This document shows positions 1 to 7,613 of a DNA stretch of 11,083 bases, piece after piece (position 1 is the first letter of the stretch; each line of letters opens with the position of its first letter). Origin of the DNA: a bacterium (GTDB taxonomy: Bacteria > JALSQH01); assembly GCA_026985515.1 (NCBI GenBank), contig JALSQH010000146.1:1-11083 (forward strand). Reading direction: 5' to 3'. The notes below the pieces were generated by a model. It saw only the letters and a program-made list of their open reading frames with translations. It had not been told where the DNA came from and searched no databases. Made by a program: the position numbers and the translations under genes.

Positions 1-501
1 TACAGCAATAATAAGAATGAGAGAGATCATGAAGGGACTGAAAACAAACTTCCCCATAAAATTGTACAGAGACTCAAAAAAGCCTTCAGCTGCATAGTAA
101 CCTGTCTGAAAGAACTTTATTCCTCTGAATAACTCCGAAAAAATTTCATCAAAAGTTCTTCTTTTCCGGGGTCTTGGTATGATGCTCCAGAGCTGGTCAG
201 AATTCTCAATAAAGCCATTTTCGGCAAGGGTTAAAATTAAATTTTTAACTTTTGTACTTGATAATTCCCTGGTTTTCTCAAAATACAGTCTTACAAGTTG
301 TTCAAAATTCTTCCTCCCATCCATATTCTCAAACAGATAAAATTCAGGAGCGGAGAGAGTAAGATACTTCATCTGTCTGGGATTTTTGAGGTAGTAAAAT
401 TCACCATCAACTTTTATCACCTGTACGGCCACATAATCTCTGATGGCTCTTGGCCTGAATCTTGAAAATTCCTTGATTCCCCTTCCCTGTTTGTTACTCA
501 T
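1..501 (-). CDS. Partial PqqD-like domain protein, possibly an M50/YydH-type membrane metallopeptidase
   Basis: An open frame reads from ATG at 501 down to the window edge, giving 167 residues with no stop; the C-terminal part is outside. Residues about 15-100 resemble the PqqD-like domain that precedes membrane peptidases of the putative peptide zinc metalloprotease (YydH/M50) group: a basic start, then a YYLKNPRQMKYLTLS segment, then a helical part with ENMDGRKNFEQLV and a closing LILTLAENGFI. Residues 105-150 form a basic linker and amphipathic stretch. A hydrophobic run (FMISLILIIAV) that looks like the first membrane helix begins at about 157. The zinc motif expected in a peptidase (HExxH) is not in the visible part, so the enzymatic call is inferred from architecture alone. 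The start is supported by GGGGAG at 509-514, 7 nt upstream. The gene is divergent from clpB. An alternative is a non-peptidase membrane protein with a PqqD-like peptide-binding domain. I am confident the gene is real and moderately confident of the domain. Confidence 0.7.
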   Translation of the reverse strand, partial: MSNKQGRGIKEFSRFRPRAIRDYVAVQVIKVDGEFYYLKNPRQMKYLTLSAPEFYLFENMDGRKNFEQLVRLYFEKTRELSSTKVKNLILTLAENGFIENSDQLWSIIPRPRKRRTFDEIFSELFRGIKFFQTGYYAAEGFFESLYNFMGKFVFSPFMISLILIIAV

Positions 502-528
502 TGATAGACTCCCCATCTAATTTCTTTA

Positions 529-540
529 AATGTTAACATT
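529..540. promoter_or_regulatory. 12-bp perfect palindrome overlapping a -10 box (possible operator)
   Basis: AATGTTAACATT is a perfect 12-bp inverted repeat without spacer. It covers the predicted -10 hexamer of the leftward gene and lies about 30 bp upstream of the predicted clpB -35. Position and symmetry suit a dimeric repressor, but AT-rich palindromes of this size also occur by chance. Confidence 0.35.
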
Positions 541-558
541 ATGCACACAAAAGGTCAA
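530..558 (-). promoter_or_regulatory. Candidate sigma-70-type promoter for the leftward PqqD-like gene
   Basis: On the minus strand, TTGACC (558-553, 5/6 to the -35 consensus) is followed after 17 nt by TAACAT (535-530, 4/6 to the -10 consensus). The predicted start near 523 leaves a leader of about 22 nt that contains the GGGGAG ribosome binding site. The -10 box lies inside a 12-bp palindrome. Prediction by eye only. Confidence 0.45.
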
Positions 559-567
559 ATTTTTAGA

Positions 568-595
568 TTGACTTATCCAACTTTCTGCTTACATT
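568..595 (+). promoter_or_regulatory. Candidate sigma-70-type promoter for clpB
   Basis: TTGACT (568-573, 5/6 to consensus) and TACATT (590-595, 4/6) are separated by 16 nt, placing transcription start near 602 and giving a leader of about 36 nt before the clpB ATG. Its -35 lies only 9 bp from the -35 of the divergent promoter, so the two polymerases would compete for nearly the same space. No CIRCE (HrcA) inverted repeat is visible. Confidence 0.5.
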
Positions 596-623
596 TTAGA
601 AGGGAACACAAAAAATTTACCAT

Positions 624-634
624 AAGGAGGTGAT
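624..634 (+). promoter_or_regulatory. Very strong ribosome binding site of clpB
   Basis: AAGGAGGTGAT is fully complementary to the usual 3' end of bacterial 16S rRNA. The GGAGG core ends 7 nt before the ATG at 638. It fixes the clpB start and predicts high translation. Confidence 0.9.
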
Positions 635-637
635 AAA

Positions 638-3241
638 ATGTGGCCGGATAAATACACAATTAAAGCAAGGGAAGCAATACAACTTGCACATAAAGAGGTG
701 ATGAAAAGGGGACATCAGCAGATAGAACCTGAACATCTTCTCTATGCCCTTCTTGAACAGGAAGGAGGAATAACCGTACCTATTTTCCAGAAGATGGGTG
801 TTGACCCTGCCGTGGTGAAAGCAAGGCTGGAAGAGGCATTCCAGCTTATACCCAGAGTGGAAGGCGCTCAGGCGGTGGACAGGATGTATGTTTCTCCAAA
901 AGTTCAGGAAATTATGAACAAGGCTGAGGAAGAGGCTAAAAACCTGAAGGATGAGTATGTCAGCACCGAACATCTTCTCCTTGCCATGATAGAAGTCAGG
1001 GGGACAAAAGTTTACGATATACTCACCCAGTTAGGAGTTACCAGAGATCTTCTGATGCAATCACTGATGCAGGTGAGAGGGCATCAGAGAGTTGTGGATG
1101 ACAATCCTGAAGAAAAATACCAGGCTCTGGAAAAGTATGGTAGAGACCTGACAGAGCTTGCGAGGAGAGGAAAACTGGATCCAGTTATTGGAAGGGATGA
1201 GGAGATCAGGAGATCAATTCAGGTACTTCTGAGAAGGACCAAGAACAATCCCGTGCTGATAGGAGAACCGGGCGTTGGAAAGACAGCCATCGTTGAGGGA
1301 ATCGCACAGAGGATTGTCAATGGTGATGTGCCAGAAGGATTGAAAAATAAGAGAATCGTTGCCCTGGATATGGGAGCACTCTTAGCAGGAGCAAAATACA
1401 GGGGAGAATTTGAGGAAAGGCTGAAAGCAGTGATAAAGGAAGTGGTTGAATCTGAAGGCGAAATAATCCTCTTCATAGATGAGATCCACACCATTGTTGG
1501 TGCTGGTGCCGCTGAAGGTGCGGTGGATGCATCCAATATGCTGAAACCTGCCCTTGCACGGGGAGAGCTGAGGTGTATAGGTGCCACTACCCTTGATGAA
1601 TACAGAAAATACATTGAAAAGGACAAAGCTCTCGAAAGAAGGTTTCAGCCCGTATATGTAAGAGAGCCCACAGTTGAAGAAACAATCGCGATTCTCAGAG
1701 GATTGAAAGAAAAGTATGAAGTTCATCATGGAGTGAGAATCACCGATGGTGCAATCATTGCCGCCGCAAGACTCTCTCACAGATACATAACGGATAGATT
1801 CCTCCCGGACAAAGCAATTGACCTGATCGATGAGGCAGCGAGCCGTCTGAAGATGCAGATCCAGTCCGTTCCTGAACCAATTGATCAGCTCCAGAGGAAA
1901 ATAATACAGTTAGAAATTGAAAAGCAGGCTCTCCAGAAGGAAACAGATGAAGCCAGCAAGGAAAGATTAAAGAAAGTGGAGGAAGAAATTGCAAATCTTC
2001 AGGAAAAACTGCAGCAACTGATGTCCAGATGGGAGGCTGAAAAGCAGGTTATTCAGAAAATTCAGGACATTAAAGCACGAATAGATGAAACAAAGATAAA
2101 AATCCAGCAGGCAGAGAGGACCGGTGATTACGACACCGCTGCAAGATTAAAATATGGTGATCTGGTAAATCTTCAGAAGGAGCTGGAAGAAGCACAGAAG
2201 GAACTTGAAAAATTTGGCGAAGAAAGACTTCTAAAGGAAGAAGTCACCGAAGAAGATATAGCAAAAATTGTTTCAGAATGGACTGGAATTCCTGTTTCCA
2301 AAATGCTTGAGAGTGAAAAGGAGAAACTCCTCAAAATGGAGGAGAGACTGCGGCAGAGGGTTGTTGGTCAGGATGAGGCTCTCAGAGCTGTTGCAAATGC
2401 CATCAGAAGGGCAAGGGCAGGCCTTCAGGACCCAAACAGGCCTCTTGGTAGTTTTATCTTTCTGGGACCCACAGGGGTGGGTAAAACTGAGACAGCAAGA
2501 TCACTTGCAGAGTTTCTCTTTGACGATGAGAACGCAATGATAAGAATAGACATGTCTGAGTATATGGAAAAACACTCAGTTGCAAGGCTCATAGGTGCTC
2601 CACCGGGATATGTGGGATATGAGGAAGGTGGCTATCTCACCGAGCAGGTGAGGAGACGCCCATACTCAGTGGTGCTCTTTGACGAGATAGAGAAGGCTCA
2701 TCCCGATGTTTTCAACATCCTCCTCCAGATTCTTGATGACGGAAGGCTGACTGATAGTCATGGAAGGACAGTTGACTTTAAAAACACCGTCATCATAATG
2801 ACTTCAAACATTGGTAGCCAGTTCATAACTGATGCTGCCAGGGTGGGTGACAGAGAAGAGGTGAGAAGAAGGGTTATGGATGCCCTCAGAGGTAACTTCA
2901 AACCTGAATTTCTCAACAGAATTGATGAAATAGTAATCTTCAATCCTCTCACGAGGGAACATATCAAGGGGATCATTGATATTCAGTTGAGAAGATTGAA
3001 GGAGAGACTCTCTGAAAGAAGAATGGATATTGAACTGACTGAGAGAGCAAAGGATTACATTGCCGAGGTGGGTTACGATCCTGTTTATGGAGCAAGACCA
3101 CTTAAAAGAGCCATCCAGAGATACATCCTTGATCCCCTTGCTGTGGAGATTCTTGAGGGTAAGTTTAAAGATGGTGACACAATAGTTGTTGATTACGACG
3201 ACAGCGTAAAGAGAATTGTCTTCAAAAAGAAAGAAAAGTAA
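638..3241 (+). CDS. clpB: ATP-dependent disaggregase ClpB (Hsp100)
   Basis: Hexameric AAA+ chaperone that, with DnaK/DnaJ/GrpE, threads aggregated proteins through its central pore in the cytoplasm. The 867 residues match the family length. Order: N-terminal Clp repeat domain (about 1-150, with [10 protein letters not shown] and [10 protein letters not shown]); AAA1 with Walker A GEPGVGKT (209-216), pore loop KYRGEFEE (Tyr254), Walker B LFIDEI (278-283) and the arginine pair in ALERRF (331-336); the long coiled-coil M domain (about 410-530) that separates ClpB from ClpA and ClpC; AAA2 with Walker A GPTGVGKT (610-617), pore loop GYVG (657-660) and Walker B VLFDEI (679-684); then the ClpB small domain with [15 protein letters not shown]. 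All catalytic motifs are intact. The start is set by a perfect ribosome binding site. It is transcribed alone, divergent from the PqqD-like gene and convergent with nth, whose stop lies 4 bp away. Heat control is expected for the family, but no CIRCE element is visible. Confidence 0.98.
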   Translation: MWPDKYTIKAREAIQLAHKEVMKRGHQQIEPEHLLYALLEQEGGITVPIFQKMGVDPAVVKARLEEAFQLIPRVEGAQAVDRMYVSPKVQEIMNKAEEEAKNLKDEYVSTEHLLLAMIEVRGTKVYDILTQLGVTRDLLMQSLMQVRGHQRVVDDNPEEKYQALEKYGRDLTELARRGKLDPVIGRDEEIRRSIQVLLRRTKNNPVLIGEPGVGKTAIVEGIAQRIVNGDVPEGLKNKRIVALDMGALLAGAKYRGEFEERLKAVIKEVVESEGEIILFIDEIHTIVGAGAAEGAVDASNMLKPALARGELRCIGATTLDEYRKYIEKDKALERRFQPVYVREPTVEETIAILRGLKEKYEVHHGVRITDGAIIAAARLSHRYITDRFLPDKAIDLIDEAASRLKMQIQSVPEPIDQLQRKIIQLEIEKQALQKETDEASKERLKKVEEEIANLQEKLQQLMSRWEAEKQVIQKIQDIKARIDETKIKIQQAERTGDYDTAARLKYGDLVNLQKELEEAQKELEKFGEERLLKEEVTEEDIAKIVSEWTGIPVSKMLESEKEKLLKMEERLRQRVVGQDEALRAVANAIRRARAGLQDPNRPLGSFIFLGPTGVGKTETARSLAEFLFDDENAMIRIDMSEYMEKHSVARLIGAPPGYVGYEEGGYLTEQVRRRPYSVVLFDEIEKAHPDVFNILLQILDDGRLTDSHGRTVDFKNTVIIMTSNIGSQFITDAARVGDREEVRRRVMDALRGNFKPEFLNRIDEIVIFNPLTREHIKGIIDIQLRRLKERLSERRMDIELTERAKDYIAEVGYDPVYGARPLKRAIQRYILDPLAVEILEGKFKDGDTIVVDYDDSVKRIVFKKKEK

Positions 3242-3245
3242 AAGT

Positions 3246-3902
3246 TCAGCGATGCCTCCTCACTCCCACTCTATCACAGTAGGGTGTGAGGGGGCACTCT
3301 GAACAGCGGGGAGAGAGAGGAGTACATATATTCTGGCCAAAGGTAACCAGCAGATTGTTTATGTCCTTCCAGTACTTCTGTGGTAGTTTTTTTCTCAGGG
3401 CCATCTCCGTTTCTTCAGGAGTTTTTGTCTTAACATAACCCAATCTGTTCATGATTCTGTGGACATGTGTATCAACGCATATTCCAGGCTTATCATATCC
3501 AAGCGTTAAAACCAGATTAGCAGTTTTTCTCCCGACACCGGGTAACTTCAGCAATTCTTCCAGCGTATCGGGAACTTTACCTCCATATTTCTCCAGCAAA
3601 ATTCTTGATATTTCAATTATTCTCCTGGCCTTATTTCTGTAAAATCCCACAGGATAAATTAACTTCTGAATCTCCTCCGGGGAAAGCTTTACCATTTCCT
3701 GAGGCGTGGAAGCCCTGGTAAACAACCTCCTTGATGCCTCAGCAGTCACCTCATCCTTTGTTCTCAAACTGAGAAGAGTCGTTATGAGAATCTGGTAGGG
3801 TGTCCTTTTTTGATTGCTGTAAAGGGTGACAATGGGTGTGTTAAAATTTTTCGTCGTTTCCCGCAAAATTTTTACAACCTGAACAATATCACTGTCCTTC
3901 AT
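3246..3902 (-). CDS. nth: Endonuclease III (bifunctional DNA glycosylase/AP lyase)
   Basis: Base-excision repair enzyme that removes oxidised pyrimidines and nicks the resulting abasic site. At 218 residues it is close to the usual size (about 210). The helix-hairpin-helix [13 protein letters not shown] (about 120-132) carries the catalytic lysine Lys126. The catalytic aspartate is Asp144 in [13 protein letters not shown]; the Lys-Asp spacing of 18 equals that of the E. coli enzyme. The iron-sulfur loop is complete: Cys193, Cys200, Cys203 and Cys209 in the C-x6-C-x2-C-x5-C pattern. The segment around the E. coli LLSAQATD motif reads LLSLRTKD, so Arg stands where E. coli has Gln41. It is the last gene of the minus-strand operon: its ATG overlaps the TGA of the gspN-like gene (ATGA), with no clear ribosome binding site of its own, so translation is probably coupled. 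Its stop is 4 bp from the clpB stop. Confidence 0.96.
   Translation of the reverse strand: MKDSDIVQVVKILRETTKNFNTPIVTLYSNQKRTPYQILITTLLSLRTKDEVTAEASRRLFTRASTPQEMVKLSPEEIQKLIYPVGFYRNKARRIIEISRILLEKYGGKVPDTLEELLKLPGVGRKTANLVLTLGYDKPGICVDTHVHRIMNRLGYVKTKTPEETEMALRKKLPQKYWKDINNLLVTFGQNICTPLSPRCSECPLTPYCDRVGVRRHR
3254..3295. terminator. Strong hairpin in the 3' end of nth at the clpB/nth convergence
   Basis: Positions 3254-3267 pair with 3282-3295 (arms GCCTCCTCACTCCC and GGGTGTGAGGGGGC) in a 14-bp stem with one mismatch and one G-T wobble, enclosing a 14-nt loop. It begins 12 nt after the clpB stop and lies wholly in nth codons 203-217. In the clpB direction no T-run follows, so it is not a classic intrinsic terminator there, although it could protect the clpB mRNA 3' end. 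In the nth direction a T-rich tract starts about 9 nt after the stem, which is suggestive but not ideal. Termination is inferred from structure and position. Confidence 0.4.
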
Positions 3903-4768
3903 CTCAGGAAAAAAGCCAGTCTGCCACCCAGATGTTTCATGTAAAGCCCACCCGGAGATTTGTAGAAACCTGCTGCCGGGAGAAACAAACCAATCTTCTG
4001 TTCAAGTTCGCTGTCCAGTTTCATTTTAACGGTGAGATCAAGAATGGAATTTTCGAGAGGAGTTCTGAGCACAACGCTCCCTCCCACCTTCACATACCTC
4101 TGTCTGTCCCCAAGATTGAAATTCTCTATTCTCAATTTACCATTGTCAATCCTTCCCATAACCGAGAGGGTATCCAGTTTCAAGGTGTCGAGACCTATGA
4201 GTTTCAAATAACCACCATCAGAAAGAGTAACCCCTCTGCCCTCCACAGCCAGCAATCCTCTGCTCTTTTCCCACTTCCCGGGATAGGAAATCTGGATTTT
4301 TCCCTTTAAAATACCTTCAAGCTTCGTACCCTGCAGTTTTTCCTCAAGAAAAGGAAGTCTGGAAAGATCAAGGGAGGAAAAATTCAGATCAAGATGAAAG
4401 GTCTCTCCAGAAGAAACAAATGCATTGACTTTCGCTGAAGGATCCTCAATTCTGATATGAAGATCAAGCTTGCCACCGAGCAACTTTGTGTATGAAGGCT
4501 TCACGGAGACCTTCTCAAGGGAAAATTCTCCCGCAGGAAAAGTGAGGTGGAGGTTTTTCACCTTTATTCCTGAAAGGAGGGAGAATTTTAAATCTGAATA
4601 GGTTATGTTCAGATCACTTGAAGAGTTGAACCTTTCTATTATCTCATCAATGATTTCACCTCCCGGGAATGTTACAAATAAAAAAAGGAAAAAGAAAAGA
4701 AAGAAGAGGAGAAGATAAAAGAGCTTCTCCTTCTTCTCAATTTTTTCAACCCACTCTTCAACCTTCAT
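3899..4768 (-). CDS. gspN: GspN-like (AsmA-type) type II secretion protein
   Basis: A 289-residue single-pass membrane protein. A charged N-terminus (1-15) precedes one very hydrophobic helix (about 16-33), followed at once by TFPGGEI. The rest is beta-rich and would be periplasmic. The pattern [18 protein letters not shown] (63-80) is typical of AsmA/GspN-type repeats. The C-terminal stretch [20 protein letters not shown] (230-249), followed by a glycine-rich [14 protein letters not shown] tail, resembles the GspN families of Leptospira and deltaproteobacteria. GspN is an accessory, poorly understood component of some T2SS. The name rests on this resemblance and on the position directly after gspL and gspM. 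An unrelated AsmA-like envelope protein is the main alternative. It starts 3 nt after the gspM stop, with GAGGTGGAG inside the end of gspM as ribosome binding site, and its stop overlaps the nth start by 4 nt. Confidence 0.68.
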   Translation of the reverse strand: MKVEEWVEKIEKKEKLFYLLLFFLFFFLFLFVTFPGGEIIDEIIERFNSSSDLNITYSDLKFSLLSGIKVKNLHLTFPAGEFSLEKVSVKPSYTKLLGGKLDLHIRIEDPSAKVNAFVSSGETFHLDLNFSSLDLSRLPFLEEKLQGTKLEGILKGKIQISYPGKWEKSRGLLAVEGRGVTLSDGGYLKLIGLDTLKLDTLSVMGRIDNGKLRIENFNLGDRQRYVKVGGSVVLRTPLENSILDLTVKMKLDSELEQKIGLFLPAAGFYKSPGGLYMKHLGGRLAFFLR

Positions 4769-4771
4769 CTC

Positions 4772-5260
4772 CTACTCCACCTCAATCTGAAGTATCAACT
4801 CAAGATGATCTGGATCGGAAACTTTTTTTCTGATCTGTATTCTCCTCACTCTGGTGTTAAAACGGGAATTCTTTTCAATTTCAAAGAGAAAATCCACCAC
4901 TTCACTGAGATTAAGATTATCCATTCTTATCTCAAAAACCTTTTTTCTATCACTCCTCAGAGGCTTAATGGATGTAACATTCTTCTCAAGTCCCAGTTTT
5001 CTCGTTCTGCTGCTGAGATAGGCGAGTATGGAGCCCCGGGTTGCCCTTTTACCATTTTTACCCACAAGTTTTTTCAATCTAAGATACTCTGAAGCCAGCC
5101 TTTTAACCTCTGCCGCTTCTTTTCTTTTATACCTGAGTTTCCGCTCGTAGTAACTCTTCCCAGAGAGAAGTGACCACTCAACTATCAGAAATATCAGGGA
5201 AATGAGGATAAATATAGCAGCGGCAATTAAATACCTTCTGTTCTGCTGCGTTAACTCCAT
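4772..5260 (-). CDS. gspM: GspM/PilO-like type II secretion inner-membrane protein
   Basis: A 162-residue bitopic membrane protein in which GspM topology is clear: a short cytoplasmic tail (1-10), one membrane helix (about 11-27), a basic coiled-coil segment (about 36-70), then a small alpha/beta domain (about 90-162) with the PilO/GspM pattern of a strand, NLNLSEVVDFLFEIEKN, and a strand ending in LELILQIEVE. GspM binds GspL in the inner-membrane platform of the T2SS and helps transmit energy from the cytoplasmic ATPase to the pseudopilus. Sequence conservation in this family is low, so the call depends on topology plus position after gspL. The ATG overlaps the gspL stop by 1 nt (TAATG), with AGGTGA just upstream in the gspL end. 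A PilO of a type IV pilus system is the alternative. Confidence 0.72.
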   Translation of the reverse strand: MELTQQNRRYLIAAAIFILISLIFLIVEWSLLSGKSYYERKLRYKRKEAAEVKRLASEYLRLKKLVGKNGKRATRGSILAYLSSRTRKLGLEKNVTSIKPLRSDRKKVFEIRMDNLNLSEVVDFLFEIEKNSRFNTRVRRIQIRKKVSDPDHLELILQIEVE

Positions 5261-6717
5261 TATTCACCTTTGAGTTTAGCCGTTATTGTAAAATCAACTC
5301 TCCCGCTCTTCTGAAGTTTCCTGGAATCAACAATGGCCACAGATTCCAGAACTCCGGAGTTTGAGAGAGATGATCTTATTTTCTCGAGCATGGAAAAATC
5401 GGAAGTTTCTCCTCTCAACCGCATATTACTTCCTTCGATGGTAAGATCAGTGACAGTGATATTTACATCTGACGGCATGGAAGAAGAAATTGACTTCAGC
5501 ACATCTATAACTGCCATCTTTTTCTTCCCCCCTCCACTCTGCAACCTTTTTTTCAATTCATCAATTCTGGATTGAAGAGTATCAACATAATCATAAAAAA
5601 CAGTTTCTCCGGGAAGTGCCCTGTGGATGGCTTCAAGTTCCATCTTCTTTGTCTCAACATATTCCCTCTTTACCCTTGAATATGAAATAGCCGTGGAGAT
5701 GATGATAAAAATAAGCACAAGAGTGTAGAGAATTCCTGTGGTCAGCAATCTGGGCCTCAACTCCGCCCACTCCTTCTCACCCTGTTCCGCTGGAAGTGCA
5801 AAGTTTATTTCATTTGTAAATGGACCTCTGAATCCGTTGAGGGCAAGGGCAAGGGGAAGATGAAAAGAGCTCTCAGGAGGTTCAGGGGGAAAATATCCTG
5901 CCAGATTTACACTGAGCACCTCACACTTAATCCCCGTAACTTTTCCAAGAATTTTCACAAGATTTTCTGGTCGAATCCCTCCTCCAGTCAGGTAAATCTT
6001 TTTTATTTCCCTCCCCGTTTGATTCCTGAAGGAGTAAATGGTCTGGAGAAGTTCAACTGAAAGCAGCTTGAGGTAATCCTCAACCAGCCCCTCGGCAAGG
6101 GAATCTCCTCTCTTTATCTTCTCTGCATCCTCCCTCTCCACACTCTCCCTCTTCATAATCATCTCTGTGAGCAAATCCCCACCTACAGAGAGATAACGGG
6201 GATAAAACTTCTTTCCTCCTGCCCACCCTGTAAAATTTGAATGATCATGTTCAATGTCGAGGATCGCCACATCCTCTTCCTCTCCCACAAACTGAAAAAG
6301 GGTGGAAAGATAGAGAGATTCTATACCTATTCTGGATACGCTGAGGGAATTCTCCCTGAGAGTATCTGAAAATGATTCAATTTCTTCATTTTTAACAATT
6401 GCCACGAGAATAGTGGAGCCCCTGCCCTTTTCCCACATCTGAAAATCGTAGGTTACCTCTTTCAGAGAAAAAGGTATTGTATCTTCAAGCTCAGAATCAA
6501 GAACCTGAAGAATTCTTCTTCTCTGAGTAAAGGGAAATCTGAGAATTCTGAAAGTCGTACCTCTTCCCGAAATGGCAGTTATTGTCGTTCCCTCTGGAGA
6601 AAAGTCTGAAAGAGAAGTCACTGTGACATCCTTCAGAGAAAACTCTCCCCTCTTTTTTTCAACTGTGACTGCTCTCACCCTTTTTCCTTCAACCACTATA
6701 CCGGTGGAAAGAGCCAT
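5260..6717 (-). CDS. gspL: GspL-like type II secretion protein (PilM-like plus PilN-like domains)
   Basis: A 485-residue protein, numbered from the ATG at 6717. Residues 1-295 have the actin-like fold of PilM/GspL, with ILDIEHDHSNF (152-162) and IYLTGGG (241-247) at the positions of the phosphate and adenosine loops. INFALP (304-309) matches the INLLP motif at the N-terminus of PilN. One membrane helix follows (about 327-346), then a coiled coil (350-392) and a ferredoxin-like periplasmic domain (about 400-485) with DVNITVTDLTIEGSNMRLRG, as in PilN. GspL anchors the GspE ATPase to the membrane and pairs with GspM. Two starts are possible: GTG at 6720 (4-nt overlap with the accA stop) or ATG at 6717 (TGATG, 1-nt overlap). 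GGAG lies 7 nt before the ATG but only 4 nt before the GTG, so ATG is preferred. A type IV pilus PilMN fusion is hard to exclude. Confidence 0.82.
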   Translation of the reverse strand: MALSTGIVVEGKRVRAVTVEKKRGEFSLKDVTVTSLSDFSPEGTTITAISGRGTTFRILRFPFTQRRRILQVLDSELEDTIPFSLKEVTYDFQMWEKGRGSTILVAIVKNEEIESFSDTLRENSLSVSRIGIESLYLSTLFQFVGEEEDVAILDIEHDHSNFTGWAGGKKFYPRYLSVGGDLLTEMIMKRESVEREDAEKIKRGDSLAEGLVEDYLKLLSVELLQTIYSFRNQTGREIKKIYLTGGGIRPENLVKILGKVTGIKCEVLSVNLAGYFPPEPPESSFHLPLALALNGFRGPFTNEINFALPAEQGEKEWAELRPRLLTTGILYTLVLIFIIISTAISYSRVKREYVETKKMELEAIHRALPGETVFYDYVDTLQSRIDELKKRLQSGGGKKKMAVIDVLKSISSSMPSDVNITVTDLTIEGSNMRLRGETSDFSMLEKIRSSLSNSGVLESVAIVDSRKLQKSGRVDFTITAKLKGE

Positions 6718-7613
6718 CACTTAACTCCAATGGATAAGTACTTTTCTTTCCTTCTTTCCAGTCGTTTATTATCTCCCATTTTCCTCAGTTCCGCAATGTT
6801 TCTCAGGATGGCTTCTCTAATATGTTGAGAGGTCTCCTCTGGATCCCAGTGGGCACCCCCTGGCGGCTCATCAATAACTTCGTCAATCAGTCCCAGTTCA
6901 AACAATTCTTCTGATAAGATCTTCATTCTTCTGGCAACTTCTTCGCTCCTTTCCTCCGTTCGATAAATTATGGTTGAAGAAGCCTCAGGTGCAATTACCA
7001 TGAAAATAGTGTGTTTTAACATCAGGATCCTGTCTGCTAAACTGAAAGCTATGGCTCCACCACTTCCACCCTCTCCAATAACTACACCGAGAGTTGGTGT
7101 GGGGACCATATACATTTCGTGCAGCATAGTGGATATCCAGTATGCCATCCCCTCCTCTTCCCTTTCAAAACCGGGGAAAGTACCGGGATTGTCAACAAGG
7201 GTTACAACGGGCAGAAGGAAACGGGATGACATTTTCAACATTCTGATCCCTTTCCTTATACCTGCAGGGGAAAGGATGTTTTCCTTCCTCCTTGACTTCT
7301 CCTGAGCAACAACCACAAATTTCTCGTTACCCACCCTCCCCAGTCCAGCAATTACCGATCTGTCCTCCCTCTGACATCTATCCCCCTTAATCTCCAAAAA
7401 TTCGTCAAAGATCAATGGGATCAAATCACTGCTCCTGGGACGGGACGGATGTCTTGCAAGTTCCACCTTCTGCCAGTAGGTCAAATTTTCTTCTAACTTC
7501 TTCCTCTCCTCCAGAAACTTATCCCGAAGGATCTCCTTTTTTAAAGGATTTTTTGTTCTTACCAGACGCAGATAAAGGTCTCGGAGATCTTTCTCAAATT
7601 GCAGGAACCTCAT
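6717..7613 (-). CDS. accA: AccA-like acetyl-CoA carboxylase carboxyltransferase alpha subunit (divergent)
   Basis: The alpha subunit of the carboxyltransferase, with zinc-ribbon subunit AccD, moves the carboxyl group from biotin to acetyl-CoA to make malonyl-CoA. Family signatures are present in order: a helical N-terminus (1-50), LARHPSRP (52-59), KGDR (76-79), GEGGSGGA (180-187) forming the oxyanion turn, VIAPEASSTI (206-215) and DEPPGGAH (248-255). The length, 298, is slightly below E. coli AccA (319). Several usually conserved positions differ. The loop between the strand VVVAQEKS and the IRKGIR helix lacks the usual NFGM-PEGYRKA form and appears several residues shorter; the common DTPGA reads DNPGT (141-145); VISPE reads VIAPE. 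No accD is in the window. It starts inside the end of miaA (20-nt overlap), with GAGGGG close upstream of the ATG. It could be the main AccA of a divergent lineage or a specialised paralogue acting on another acyl-CoA. Confidence 0.85.
   Translation of the reverse strand: MRFLQFEKDLRDLYLRLVRTKNPLKKEILRDKFLEERKKLEENLTYWQKVELARHPSRPRSSDLIPLIFDEFLEIKGDRCQREDRSVIAGLGRVGNEKFVVVAQEKSRRKENILSPAGIRKGIRMLKMSSRFLLPVVTLVDNPGTFPGFEREEEGMAYWISTMLHEMYMVPTPTLGVVIGEGGSGGAIAFSLADRILMLKHTIFMVIAPEASSTIIYRTEERSEEVARRMKILSEELFELGLIDEVIDEPPGGAHWDPEETSQHIREAILRNIAELRKMGDNKRLERRKEKYLSIGVK

Noticed and set aside
511-519. CCCCATCTA on the plus strand matches the -10 form of heat-shock sigma-32 promoters and points toward clpB.
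   Set aside because: No CTTGAA-like -35 lies 13-15 nt upstream; the nearest CTTGAAA (461-467) is too far away. The same bases are the ribosome binding site of the divergent gene read on the other strand, which explains them.
541-637. Possible CIRCE or other long inverted repeat in the clpB leader.
   Set aside because: No TTAGCACTC/GAGTGCTAA pair or other repeat with arms of 7 bp or more was found between the promoter and the start codon.
1219-1780. Open frames antisense to clpB.
   Set aside because: They mirror the codon pattern of a fully conserved clpB reading frame, lack ribosome binding sites and give low-complexity proteins with no recognisable motif.
3932-4309. Plus-strand open frame of 125 codons antisense to the gspN-like gene.
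   Set aside because: The minus-strand frame has ribosome binding sites, a membrane helix and coupled neighbours on both sides. The plus-strand product shows no coherent domain and no ribosome binding site.
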